From NCBI GenBank assembly GCA_002339745.1, contig DDKP01000156.1:1-19900 (forward strand): a stretch of DNA of 19,900 nucleotides. Direction: 5' to 3'. Of this stretch, positions 1-8,111 are shown in pieces. The first letter of the stretch is position 1; every line of letters starts with the position of its first letter. A program made the position numbers and the translations under genes. The DNA comes from Firmicutes bacterium UBA2595. GTDB taxonomy: Bacteria > Bacillota > Thermincolia > Thermincolales > UBA2595. Below the pieces are notes generated by a model, which worked only from the letters and a program-made list of their open reading frames with translations, was not told where the DNA came from and ran no database searches.

Positions 1-107
1 ATTGTGGAAGTTAAGGCCCGGCCGCCTAAAACCCTGTATTTCTCCGAGACAGCCTCCTTCTTGACAGTAAGATCACTCATGTTCACTCTCAAGATATATC
101 TGCCCAT
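1..107 (-). CDS. aor: Aldehyde:ferredoxin oxidoreductase, N-terminal fragment cut by the window edge
   Basis: Only the first ~35 codons are inside the window. The start is the ATG at 107-105, directly after the TAA stop of the upstream gene (110-108), with an AAGGGGTG ribosome binding site. The peptide begins MGRYILRVNMSDLTVKKEAV and continues to a YRVLGGRALTST stretch. The 'ILRVN-L/M-(S/T)' opening followed by 'LGGRAL' is the typical N terminus of tungsten/molybdopterin aldehyde:ferredoxin oxidoreductases. These oxidise aldehydes to acids and reduce ferredoxin in the cytosol. That fits the neighbouring aldehyde-forming microcompartment genes, perhaps as an overflow or scavenging route (inference). 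The cofactor- and cluster-binding motifs lie outside the window, so the call rests on the N terminus and context. Confidence 0.75.
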   Translation of the reverse strand, partial: MGRYILRVNMSDLTVKKEAVSEKYRVLGGRALTST

Positions 108-578
108 TTAATACACCCCTTTTAAATTTTTGGGTAGCGGGTTGTCAAATCTTGTTTCTAATGATGAAGACCCGCCGCTGTCATTCAAATTTATAAGTTT
201 CGGTCTAACGTTTCCGACCGAGAAGAGATCTTGTACGACCTTTCCTGCAAACTCTCCTATTGCCGCATGGTCATCAGCGCCGACATAAAAATGCTGAGTT
301 TCGCATTTATCACATAATCGATTGATTATTTGCAGAGAGGTCAATAAGTTATAGTACTTTATATTACGTTTTCTATCCATTTCCTCAACAAATCGCCGGT
401 AGTCTTCGCCATTTAGATAATTCTTTGCAGTAAGACGAGTGATTTCGAGACTTACAACAATAGAAATATACTCGATGGACTTCTGGAAAAAATCTTCGAT
501 GATTTTGATGTTTTCTTCCAATAGTTCGCCCTTTTGCATTATGGCTTGCAACAAAAGCCCTACTCGTTCCTGAATCAT
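108..578 (-). CDS. Small conserved-looking protein of unknown function, directly upstream of the AOR gene
   Basis: 156 residues from the ATG at 578, which has AGGAGG at 590-585 with 6-nt spacing; an upstream in-frame extension to 662 has no comparable site. I do not recognise the family with confidence (a DUF3232-like protein crossed my mind but cannot be verified). The N-terminal two thirds are rich in charged residues and look helical. A middle segment carries a CxxC pair (RLCDKCETQHFY). The C-terminal tail is polar, with a Ser/Gly-rich stretch. There is no signal peptide or membrane segment. The stop codon abuts the AOR start with no gap, so translational coupling is likely and a role linked to AOR (partner, maturation or regulation) is a reasonable guess only. 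Confidence 0.7.
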   Translation of the reverse strand: MIQERVGLLLQAIMQKGELLEENIKIIEDFFQKSIEYISIVVSLEITRLTAKNYLNGEDYRRFVEEMDRKRNIKYYNLLTSLQIINRLCDKCETQHFYVGADDHAAIGEFAGKVVQDLFSVGNVRPKLINLNDSGGSSSLETRFDNPLPKNLKGVY

Positions 579-637
579 TTTATACCTCCTGACTGTGAAA
601 AGGAGATATTGATCACCTCTTATGCCAGATATCCGTG

Positions 638-1054
638 CTATCGAGCTACAAGGACCGAACATCGTGCAAAATGGAGTACTTTATCACTTACGCTTCCCAA
701 CATTAGGCCACCAAACCGGCCTAGGCCGCGGCTACCAATAACAATCAGGTCAACATCATTTTCTATAGCAAGGCTTACAATAGCTTTGGCAGCGTCGTCG
801 TGTTTGATTACGGTAGCTGCCTTTATACCATCTTGCTCGAGTACTTTGGCACTTGACTCCAACAGCTTATGTCCTTCAGCAAACAAGCGTTGATGGATGT
901 CCGGGCTTGCATGAACACCCAAAGCCGTATTCTCTATAATATGTACAACGATAACCACCTCGGGGTCAGTTTTAAGAGCCAACTCCCTGGAAGTTTCAAG
1001 AGCCTTCTGGGAATAACTTGATCCATCTACCGCAACAAGGATTTTTCTATACAT
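638..1054 (-). CDS. Universal stress protein (UspA family)
   Basis: 138 residues starting MYRKILVAVDGS, the standard opening of single-domain Usp proteins. The nucleotide-binding signature G-x2-G-x9-G-S is present near the C terminus (GSRGLGRFGGLMLGSV), as in ATP-binding Usps such as MJ0577, and the protein ends with the usual CSVLVAR-type strand. I chose the ATG at 1054 because GGGGGGA lies six nt upstream; the longer start at 1069 would place that site inside the gene. It is cytosolic and lies 30 nt downstream of the permease gene. Small Usp proteins often sit next to transporter genes and may sense energy state, but no specific role is visible here. Confidence 0.93.
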   Translation of the reverse strand: MYRKILVAVDGSSYSQKALETSRELALKTDPEVVIVVHIIENTALGVHASPDIHQRLFAEGHKLLESSAKVLEQDGIKAATVIKHDDAAKAIVSLAIENDVDLIVIGSRGLGRFGGLMLGSVSDKVLHFARCSVLVAR

Positions 1055-1084
1055 AGCAGTTCCCCCCATCTAAAATGTCCATAG

Positions 1085-2497
1085 TTATCCATCTAAATCT
1101 AGTTCTTTAGGCCTGTCGGTCGAAACCGTTGTAGGCTTGTCCTGAAATTTTTTACGATACCAACACAAGGGTACAATAAGCAGCGTAATTATACTTCCCG
1201 TTAACATTACTTCGGCTCCGTAATAGGCTGCCCCGGGAACAATTAAAAACACATTAAACAACCCCAGGATCAAAGCTATGGGCACAAAGAAATCGGGGAG
1301 CTTGTATGGCCGCGGATGATTCGGCCTTTTCTTCCTCAGGATAACAAAGGCGAAAAGCGGCATAAAAATACAAATCATGTAGGCTAAGTTGGAAGCGGCT
1401 ATTATCTTAACCGGTACTTTGAAAGTCATCAGGAAAATTGCAAAACCGATGTTAAATATAGCAGCAACATAGGGGAAACCGTTAGGGCTCAAACGCGACC
1501 ACTGTTTAAGATTGGTCCCTTCTTCCGACATACCGTACAATATGCGTGCCGTCCCGTTAAAAGCGGTGTTAGCCATCGAAAATAGTCCCATGAAAATGAT
1601 GAACAAAGCCACTTTGCCGCCAACGGAGCCTAAAATGGCTTCAGACAATTTGTAGAACGGGTAATCTGGGTTGTCGGCAAATCCCTTGACACCAAGAACA
1701 CCCACGAGAGCCAGAGCAATCATGGTGTTGAATATGGTAACTGCCGTACCTGAAGACCAAGCAGCCTTGACCGTATCACGGACAGGGTCTTTATATTCCC
1801 CTACGTATACCGTTATCGTTTCAAAAGCGTATGCCCCCCACGACGCTATGTAAAATGCAGCACCGATGCCAAGCCAGCTAATCAATGAGGTCCAAGAACC
1901 TTCCGGGTTATTGAAAGACCCCCAACTCCCAAAGGGTTTAAATGGTAGCAGATTATCAAATGACAACAGTCCTTTAGCAAATGCCACCACAATCATAACT
2001 ACTAGGGGCAAGAGACTAACACCTGTTATAATCAACTGGCCCATTTCACTGACGTGAATACCGAAATAATTGATAACGAAAAGTACCATCAAAACTACGA
2101 TACCTACTAAAAACGGACTGAAGTTGGTCCCCAACATTTGGTTCAGGTACTGCGCCATAAGTATCGGCATAATCCCCATGACCGGTATCCAAGCGTACCA
2201 GTAAGACCACTGGGCAATAGTCGTGGGCCAGTGGGACCACCGGTCAAAAGCATCTCCCATACACATGGTCATTCCGCCAGTTTCATTTTGGTACATTCCT
2301 GCAAGCTCCGAATATATCAGTACCTGGATAAAACCGACAAACGACGACGCTGCCCAAACCAAAATAGATACCGGTCCCACCTGCTGGGCCAAGGGCCCAG
2401 CAGAAACCAGAGTCAGAGCACAAACACTTATGGCCATCAAAAAACCTGTACGCCAAGTGGCTTTCCTGAGAATACCGGATTTTTCACTATTTGACAT
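1085..2497 (-). CDS. APC-superfamily amino acid/amine permease
   Basis: 470 residues, starting at the ATG at 2497 with AGGAGG at 2510-2505 and 7-nt spacing. The protein is made of about 12 hydrophobic segments joined by short polar loops. It begins with a short cytoplasmic tail and a first helix of the APC type (AISVCALTLVSAGPLAQQVG), and an ETGGM stretch follows helix 2. This is the APC fold of amino acid, polyamine and GABA-type carriers in the cytoplasmic membrane. I cannot tell the substrate from sequence. Its place in the microcompartment run makes uptake of the amine (or amino-compound) fed into the pathway the simplest role. A 129-nt gap separates it from ackA, the largest gap in the run, so a second promoter may sit there. 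Confidence 0.9.
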   Translation of the reverse strand: MSNSEKSGILRKATWRTGFLMAISVCALTLVSAGPLAQQVGPVSILVWAASSFVGFIQVLIYSELAGMYQNETGGMTMCMGDAFDRWSHWPTTIAQWSYWYAWIPVMGIMPILMAQYLNQMLGTNFSPFLVGIVVLMVLFVINYFGIHVSEMGQLIITGVSLLPLVVMIVVAFAKGLLSFDNLLPFKPFGSWGSFNNPEGSWTSLISWLGIGAAFYIASWGAYAFETITVYVGEYKDPVRDTVKAAWSSGTAVTIFNTMIALALVGVLGVKGFADNPDYPFYKLSEAILGSVGGKVALFIIFMGLFSMANTAFNGTARILYGMSEEGTNLKQWSRLSPNGFPYVAAIFNIGFAIFLMTFKVPVKIIAASNLAYMICIFMPLFAFVILRKKRPNHPRPYKLPDFFVPIALILGLFNVFLIVPGAAYYGAEVMLTGSIITLLIVPLCWYRKKFQDKPTTVSTDRPKELDLDG

Positions 2498-2626
2498 GAA
2501 ATAACCTCCTTCAAAATAATTTAGGGATTCCAAAGCCGATAATTCTGAACCCTATTCAAATCCAGTGATTCCGTTCCCACATACTTAACACTCTCAGACA
2601 TGGTTGACTTATCCATACTTTGGTTG
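2498..2626 (-). promoter_or_regulatory. Intergenic region before the permease gene, with a 13-nt element shared with the divergent control region
   Basis: The 129 nt between ackA and the permease is the widest gap inside the minus-strand run. On the minus strand it contains CTGAGAGTGTTAA (2597-2585). The same 13 nt occur on the plus strand at 16538-16550 in the GS/solute-binding-protein intergenic region. No convincing -35/-10 pair and no terminator hairpin were found by eye. A separate promoter or operator for the permease is plausible. The strong ribosome binding site AGGAGG (2510-2505) is at the end of this stretch. Confidence 0.35.
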
Positions 2627-3826
2627 TTATGATTCTAGTCCGATACATTTATATACTTCTCGGGCAATCATCAGTTCCTCATTGGTAGGTATGACCATCA
2701 CTCTTACCTTGCTTTGTTTACTGGCTATTTCAAAACTTTGACCAGTAATACTATTTTTCTCTTCATCAAGGATTAAGCCAAGGTAATCCATATCCTGGCA
2801 AATTTCTGTTCTAATCCAGGGAGAGTTTTCCCCAATTCCGCCGGTAAATACCAGACCATCAACCCCATTCATGACTGCCGTATAAGCTCCGATGTACTTT
2901 CTCACACTATAGGTGAAAACCTTAAGCGCAAGAATGGCTTGCTCATCACCCCCCGCTGCAGCCTCCTGAACCTCTCTAAAATCATTGCTTATACCTGAAA
3001 TTCCCAATATTCCACATTCCCGGTTCAGTAACGCCATAGTATCCGCAACGTTTAATCCCTCTTTTTCCATAAGAAATAATACTATTCCGGGATCGAGATT
3101 ACCACAGCGAGTTCCCATTGGTACCCCTTCCAACGGAGTAAAACCCATGCTGTTATCCACTGAGACCCCGCCTTGGACTGCCGATATACTAACACCGTTA
3201 CCCAAATGACAGGTAATTAACTTCAGTTCTTCCAGGGGCCGCCCCATCAGCTTCGCCGCTTGCTCGGCTACATAACGGTGAGATGTACCGTGGAAACCAT
3301 ATCTCCGAATACCGTATTTTTGGTAATACTTAAAAGGTAACCCATAGGTATAAGCGTGTGTCGGTATGGTTTGATGAAAAGCCGTATCAAATACTGCCAC
3401 TTGGGGAGTATCTTCGAGAATGGCTTTACATGCCCTAATCCCCATAATATTTTTAGGGTTATGTAAAGGAGCCAAGTAGTTAAACTGTTCTAGTTCCTTG
3501 ATGGTTTCCGGTGTCAAAACAGTAGGACAGGAATACTTTTCCCCTCCGTGAACGACCCTGTGACCTACCGCTTTAACCTGTTTCAAATTGTCTAATACCC
3601 CGAATTCCGAGTCTGTTAAGCTATTAAGAGCCAGTTTCATTGCCTGGTGATGGTCCTTGGCTTCCACAGGTTCTCTTACGGTTCTTGTACCAACATCGCA
3701 AGTTAAAAGTGCTTCCTTTGACCCAATTCTGTCTATACTGCCTTTGACCTTGGTGCGTTCTTTACTCATATCAATCAGCTGGTATTTCAGTGATGAACTT
3801 CCACAGTTTATTACCAGAATGCTCAA
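2627..3826 (-). CDS. ackA: Acetate kinase
   Basis: About 399 residues, the normal family length. It makes ATP and a short-chain acid from acetyl-phosphate (or propionyl-phosphate) in the cytosol. Family motifs appear in order: N-terminal VINCGSSSLKY, GHRVVHGG, FDTAFHQTIP with the catalytic Asp region, RYGFHGTSH with the substrate His, CHLGNGVS, MGTRCGNLDPG, and GGIGENSPWIR near the C terminus. I prefer the TTG at 3826, giving MSILVINCGSSS with AGGAG at 3839-3835 eight nt upstream. A GTG at 3835 would add three residues but overlaps the ribosome binding site. It lies directly after the MgsC-like gene. With PduL it completes substrate-level phosphorylation from the microcompartment aldehyde; it shows no encapsulation peptide and should act outside the shell. 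Confidence 0.96.
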   Translation of the reverse strand: MSILVINCGSSSLKYQLIDMSKERTKVKGSIDRIGSKEALLTCDVGTRTVREPVEAKDHHQAMKLALNSLTDSEFGVLDNLKQVKAVGHRVVHGGEKYSCPTVLTPETIKELEQFNYLAPLHNPKNIMGIRACKAILEDTPQVAVFDTAFHQTIPTHAYTYGLPFKYYQKYGIRRYGFHGTSHRYVAEQAAKLMGRPLEELKLITCHLGNGVSISAVQGGVSVDNSMGFTPLEGVPMGTRCGNLDPGIVLFLMEKEGLNVADTMALLNRECGILGISGISNDFREVQEAAAGGDEQAILALKVFTYSVRKYIGAYTAVMNGVDGLVFTGGIGENSPWIRTEICQDMDYLGLILDEEKNSITGQSFEIASKQSKVRVMVIPTNEELMIAREVYKCIGLES

Positions 3827-3844
3827 GTACAACACTCCTAACGA

Positions 3845-5089
3845 TTAAAACCTAACTACTTGATCTGACCCGACTAAGGGAATACCGGTAATGGCAGACG
3901 CTTCTAAGGTCAGGGCGCGTAAGTCTTCAGGTTCCAAGTTATGTACGCTTGTTTTTCCGCAAAGGTTAGCCAGCATTTTAGCTTCCATAGTCATAGCATT
4001 AAGAAAGTTAGCCACTTTTTCCGCTGCTTCATCAATATCAAGTCTTTGGGTCAGGACGGGATTATGGGTGGCAATTCCCTTGGGGCATTTACCGGTGGAA
4101 CACTGCATACACCCGATGCACCCCATGGCTATCATTGCCGCCGTACCAATGGCTACAGCATTTGCACCCAAAGCCAGAGCCTTGGCTACGTCAGCCCCGT
4201 TGCGGATTCCTCCCATAATGATAAGATCAACCTTATCTTCGAGTCCCACTTCCTCCAGAACCTGTCTAGCCTGAACCACTACAGCCATTGTGGGAATACC
4301 GACATGCTCTGCCACAACTTCTGGAGAAGCTCCGGTACCGCCCTGCATTCCATCCAACGCTATAATATCGACACCGACCTTGCAAGCAATTTTAACGTCT
4401 TCTTTAACCCTTCCGGCACCCATTTTAATGCTGATGGGTACCCTCGAGTCAGAAGCTTCCCGGAGTTCCTCGATTTTCATTACCAGATCGTCCGCTCCGA
4501 GGACATCGGCATGCCGACTCGGGCTACGCAGGTCAATTCCCTTGGGAATTCCACGGATATTGGCTATTTCATCGGTTACCTTGTCCCCCATCAAATGACC
4601 CCCAACACCCGGTTTTGCCCCTTGGCTGACTAACAATTCTATAACATCCGCTTTGCGAAGATCATGGGGATTAAAACCATACCTTCCGGGAGTACACTGG
4701 TAAAACAGCTTTTTCGCAGCCTGTCTTTCTTCCGGTAGCATTCCACCCTCTCCTGTACTAGCTGCCGAACCTGCCATTGCCGCACCTTTGGCCAGGGCAA
4801 TCTTTGCCGGCTTGGAAAGTGCCCCAAAGCTCATGGGAGCAATAACAATCGGGATCTCCAGTTCCAAGGGCTGTTCGGCAAACCTTCTGCCAAGCACTGT
4901 TTTGGTAGAACATTCTTCGCGGTATTGTTCCACCGCCAAACGGGACAAATTAGCCGGTAGAAAGGTAAGATCATCAAAATGCGGTAGCTGCTTGTAAGAC
5001 CCAAACCCTCTGACCCTGTACCGTCCAATCCTGCTTCTTATATGAATGCCTTTAATTTCATCCGGAGTCCAAGTATTGCTGATTTTCAT
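3845..5089 (-). CDS. FMN-binding glutamate-synthase-type subunit (MgsC/GlxD-like)
   Basis: 414 residues from the ATG at 5089 (AGGAGG at 5103-5098, 8-nt spacing). It carries the GltB-type FMN domain: PIVIAPMSFGALSKPAKIAL, TGEGGMLPEER, QGAKPGVGGHL, the GMQGGTGASP loop, and CIGCMQCSTGKC, which keeps the C-x5-C-x4-C spacing of the glutamate synthase Fe-S cluster. Stand-alone FMN subunits with the N-terminal 'RYRVRGFG...LPHFDDLTFLP' opening resemble MgsC of N-methylglutamate synthase and rhizobial GlxD. The two genes upstream are the matching amidotransferase and GXGXG subunits in mgsABC order. The expected role is reductive transfer of an amide or alkylamide nitrogen onto 2-oxoglutarate. A simple archaeal-type glutamate synthase is the alternative. 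It is paralogous to the ferredoxin-fused protein encoded at 6700-8109. Confidence 0.88.
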   Translation of the reverse strand: MKISNTWTPDEIKGIHIRSRIGRYRVRGFGSYKQLPHFDDLTFLPANLSRLAVEQYREECSTKTVLGRRFAEQPLELEIPIVIAPMSFGALSKPAKIALAKGAAMAGSAASTGEGGMLPEERQAAKKLFYQCTPGRYGFNPHDLRKADVIELLVSQGAKPGVGGHLMGDKVTDEIANIRGIPKGIDLRSPSRHADVLGADDLVMKIEELREASDSRVPISIKMGAGRVKEDVKIACKVGVDIIALDGMQGGTGASPEVVAEHVGIPTMAVVVQARQVLEEVGLEDKVDLIIMGGIRNGADVAKALALGANAVAIGTAAMIAMGCIGCMQCSTGKCPKGIATHNPVLTQRLDIDEAAEKVANFLNAMTMEAKMLANLCGKTSVHNLEPEDLRALTLEASAITGIPLVGSDQVVRF

Positions 5090-5121
5090 AGTCTTTACCT
5101 CCTGCAATATTTAGGATTCTT

Positions 5122-5787
5122 TTAAGATTCTTTTTTGGAATAGTGGTGTAGTTCTTTGCGGGAAGTGATCTTCTTGAACGGCAGGTTGGATTCTAATCCG
5201 TATTGTGCTAATGTTCTATGGAGGAAGTTTACATCCTCATCGGTAAGTTCCTCTACCTGGGCATCACTGCCCAAACCTACAATATTTCCTCCCACAAATA
5301 TTTCACCGTTGATCAGCCAGTGCCCGGCGCGTTCTCCGATGTCTCCCATTACAATGATCTTGCCGCCCATCATCATAAATCCCGCCATAAATCCAGCGTT
5401 GCCTTCGACGATAATCAGGCCGTCTTTCATCACCTGTCCGAGGCGGTTTCCCACATCGCCACGGACTATAATGGTACCTCCCCGCATGGCCGGGCCAAGG
5501 CTGCTCCCGCCCCTCCCGTTGACAATAATTTTCCCCGACATCATATTATCACCAAGGCACCAACCTGCATTTCCGTTTATCACCACGTCACAACCATCAG
5601 AAAGGCCCGCGCAAAAATATCCAACACTTCCTTCATAGGTTATTTTTACAGGCTTCAGTATTCCAACGCCAAGGTGGTGACTGGCAGAAGGGTTAAGTAC
5701 CAGGATTTCTTCGGCTTCACAGGCAGCTTGTTTAATCTCCGTATTAATCTGGCGACTTGTTTTCCCAGAAGCATCTATCTCAACCAT
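5122..5787 (-). CDS. GXGXG-domain glutamate-synthase-type subunit (MgsB/GlxC-like)
   Basis: 221 residues from the ATG at 5787, chosen for the AAGGAGGT site at 5801-5794 six nt upstream; a longer in-frame start at 5817 lies inside the amidotransferase gene. The body is a right-handed beta-helix of repeating G-x-x-G-x-x-x-G units (GNAGWCLGDNMMSG, GDVGNRLGQVMKDG, GNAGFMAGFMMMGG, GDIGERAGHWLING), equal to the C-terminal domain of GltB. It has no catalytic residues of its own and acts as the structural link between amidotransferase and FMN subunits. The gene overlaps the end of the amidotransferase gene by 13 bp, so the two are probably translationally coupled. As a free-standing protein it matches MgsB/GlxC-type or archaeal-type split glutamate synthases. 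Confidence 0.88.
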   Translation of the reverse strand: MVEIDASGKTSRQINTEIKQAACEAEEILVLNPSASHHLGVGILKPVKITYEGSVGYFCAGLSDGCDVVINGNAGWCLGDNMMSGKIIVNGRGGSSLGPAMRGGTIIVRGDVGNRLGQVMKDGLIIVEGNAGFMAGFMMMGGKIIVMGDIGERAGHWLINGEIFVGGNIVGLGSDAQVEELTDEDVNFLHRTLAQYGLESNLPFKKITSRKELHHYSKKES

Positions 5788-6680
5788 GTCATGACCTCCT
5801 TCGGAGCAGGCTCCCAATAGCGGTTTCCTTTTTCTTTGTCACTGAAGACTCTGCGTATAGCCACTTCCTCTGACGCTATAGCCACAAAGTCTTCTCCTTC
5901 CAGGACAGCCATCGGTTTCGCACCGAGTTTGTCCTTAGCAAAACCCACTTCATTGGGAGTAGAGACTAAATAGGAGAAAGTGCCGTCAAAATCCTCTACC
6001 GACTGTTCCAAGACCTGGCGAAGATTATCCCCGGATGACAACCGATCGGCTACATATACTGCAATTAGCTCAGAGTCATTATCGGTCCGGAATCGGTATC
6101 CCTTGCGTTCCAGCCTCCTCTTCAGAGTATAGTAATTGGTCAATTGCCCGTTGTGGACAATAGCGACGTCAGCAAAGCCGTTTGCCCAGAAAGGGTGGGC
6201 CCTTCGAACATCTACATCGCTTTCCGTAGCCAGCCTCGTGTGCCCGATCCCGTGGGTGCCAATGAACCCGGACAAATCAAATTTCTCATCGATATTTTCA
6301 GCAAAACCTTCATCCTTAAAAATTTCCAGTGAAGAACCAACACTTATAATGTGAAGTCCGTCCACATTTTCCAACTTATTACATAGGATATCTATAGACT
6401 CTTGCATTCTCACTCTTATTGAGAAAAAGTCTCCTTTCCAAAGCACGTCATGAATACTAACGGATAAACTCTTCAGGCTTTGTTTAACTTCTTCAATAAG
6501 CTCGTTGCGCCCAACACTACCTGAGTAATACAGCCAAATTTTCAGCCCGTCTTCCTGGGCACCGTAAAGGGCAACACCTGTCGAATCCGGCCCGCGGTGT
6601 TGGATGCCCGCAAGCATTGAACACAAGGTTTTTCCTATAAGGTTGGGTTTTTTGTATATAACCCCGGCAATCCCGCACAC
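5775..6680 (-). CDS. Class II glutamine amidotransferase subunit (MgsA/GlxB-like)
   Basis: 301 residues. The GTG start at 6680 has AGGAGG at 6694-6689 and puts the nucleophile Cys at position 2 (M-CGIAGVIY), as required for Ntn amidotransferases. Other class II landmarks are GIQHRGPDSTG, GHTRLATES, the oxyanion segment IVHNGQLTNY and RTDNDSELIAVY. At about 300 residues it is shorter than a full GltB N-terminal domain plus linker and matches stand-alone MgsA/GlxB subunits. It would hydrolyse glutamine, or a gamma-glutamyl alkylamide if the N-alkylglutamate reading is right, and channel the amine to the FMN subunit. It follows the ferredoxin-FMN gene by 19 nt and overlaps the GXGXG gene. Confidence 0.88.
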   Translation of the reverse strand: MCGIAGVIYKKPNLIGKTLCSMLAGIQHRGPDSTGVALYGAQEDGLKIWLYYSGSVGRNELIEEVKQSLKSLSVSIHDVLWKGDFFSIRVRMQESIDILCNKLENVDGLHIISVGSSLEIFKDEGFAENIDEKFDLSGFIGTHGIGHTRLATESDVDVRRAHPFWANGFADVAIVHNGQLTNYYTLKRRLERKGYRFRTDNDSELIAVYVADRLSSGDNLRQVLEQSVEDFDGTFSYLVSTPNEVGFAKDKLGAKPMAVLEGEDFVAIASEEVAIRRVFSDKEKGNRYWEPAPKEVMTWLR

Positions 6681-6699
6681 TTCACATTCCTCCTTCGAT

Positions 6700-8109
6700 T
6701 TAAACTCCTGAATACGCTCCTTGAACTCCTGTTGTTTTTACGGTATGTTCGTCAAGCGCCCGCAGGTCAGTGACATCCAGTCTGGCCACATCATCTTTTC
6801 CGACCATCCGGGTAATCATTTGTAGCTCGCGGGTGCTGGCCTTCAAAAAGTTGGCCAACCGGACGGAATTTAGGTCAACATCAAACCTGCTCGTTAACAA
6901 CGGATTTTGAGTTGCAATACCATTGGGACAAATACCTTTATGGCAGCAGCGGCATAACCGGCAGCCCATCGCTACCAAAGCAGAAGTACCTATGTAGACT
7001 AGGTCTGCACCTAAAGCCAGAGCCTTGGCAAAGTCCGCAGCATCTCGCAGTCCACCGCCAATCCCCAGCATAATTTTCTTTTCTGCCGTTTGATCTCTCA
7101 GGAATTTCACCGCCCGATTAAGGGCAAAAAGAGCCGGAATACCAACATGATCGGAAGCAATTACCGGGGCCGCTCCGGTTCCCCCCTCCATGCCGTCAAT
7201 CATAATCACTTCGGGTTCTGCACTCAGAGCGATTTCAAGGTCCTCTTCGATATGCCCGGCGGCAATTTTTATGGCTATAGGCACACCGTTACTCAGTTCC
7301 CTTAATTCACTGACCTTTTTCCGCAAATCCCCGGCAGAGTTTATGTCCGGATGGCGTGAAGGTGAAATGACATCCCTGTCCGCCTCAATACCCCTGACCC
7401 TGGCAATTTCAGGGGTAACTTTATGTTTTAAAAGGTGCCCTCCTAAACCCGGTTTAGCGCCTTGCCCGATTTTTATTTCAATCATGTCGGCAGACTTCAG
7501 TACTTCTTCTGTTATTCCAAACCGCCCGGTACTGTACTGGACTGCCAGAAACTTCGCTTCGGCCCTTTCTTCCGGGAGCATTCCACCTTCTCCGGTGTTA
7601 GCCATACTACCGGCCATAGCGCTTCCCCGTGCCAGGGCGATCTTGGCCGGTTTGCTCAATGCTCCGAAGGACATTGCCCCAATTACAATTGGTGTCTCAA
7701 GGTGAATTTGTTTCGCGCAATTAGCACCGATAGTGACTGAAGTTTTTACCTCATCTTCTTCCAGTAGTGGTTTTCTGCTGAGTTGAGCAGGAACAAATAC
7801 CAACCGGTCGAATTCAGAAGGTCTGTTTTGGGTCCCACAGCCCATTATTCTATAGTTTCCCGAAGCAGCCTGTTGGCGAACATTGGCCAATCTGTCCTTT
7901 GACCAAATCCTTTCCCCCAGTTCCGGGACGTAATCAATTTGAATAGCTTTGGTAGGGCAGACTTCTACACAATACATGCAACCCTGGCATTCATTGTCAG
8001 GTTTTTGACCCGGTTTTCCATAATTCTCAACCAGATTTTCATTAGGACAAGTCTCTACACATCTTAAACATTCGAGACATATCTCTCTTTCAATACGTGC
8101 TTGATACAA
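6700..8109 (-). CDS. Ferredoxin-fused FMN glutamate-synthase-type oxidoreductase
   Basis: About 469 residues. The N terminus holds two [4Fe-4S] ferredoxin motifs (CLECLRCVETC and CQGCMYCVEVC, residues ~11-51). The FMN domain follows, with PIVIGAMSFGALSKPAKIAL, TGEGGMLPEER, GQGAKPGLGGHL, GMEGGTGAAP and CRLCRCCHKGIC (C-x5-C-x4-C cluster). This layout is that of archaeal-type GltB2 glutamate synthase subunits. The TTG at 8109 sits seven nt from the GGGGGGA site; a TTG at 8115 is also in frame and overlaps the BMC-P stop, but is only ~1 nt from that site. It is a paralogue of the FMN subunit at 3845-5089, and why the run carries two is unclear. It could serve as the electron-accepting subunit of the MgsABC-like complex, or form a separate ferredoxin-dependent enzyme. 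Confidence 0.87.
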   Translation of the reverse strand: MYQARIEREICLECLRCVETCPNENLVENYGKPGQKPDNECQGCMYCVEVCPTKAIQIDYVPELGERIWSKDRLANVRQQAASGNYRIMGCGTQNRPSEFDRLVFVPAQLSRKPLLEEDEVKTSVTIGANCAKQIHLETPIVIGAMSFGALSKPAKIALARGSAMAGSMANTGEGGMLPEERAEAKFLAVQYSTGRFGITEEVLKSADMIEIKIGQGAKPGLGGHLLKHKVTPEIARVRGIEADRDVISPSRHPDINSAGDLRKKVSELRELSNGVPIAIKIAAGHIEEDLEIALSAEPEVIMIDGMEGGTGAAPVIASDHVGIPALFALNRAVKFLRDQTAEKKIMLGIGGGLRDAADFAKALALGADLVYIGTSALVAMGCRLCRCCHKGICPNGIATQNPLLTSRFDVDLNSVRLANFLKASTRELQMITRMVGKDDVARLDVTDLRALDEHTVKTTGVQGAYSGV

Positions 8110-8111
8110 GT

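Noticed and set aside
3941..4633. 230-codon plus-strand open frame
   Set aside because: It lies fully antisense to the FMN subunit gene, which has strong family motifs and a good ribosome binding site; the plus frame has no protein family features.
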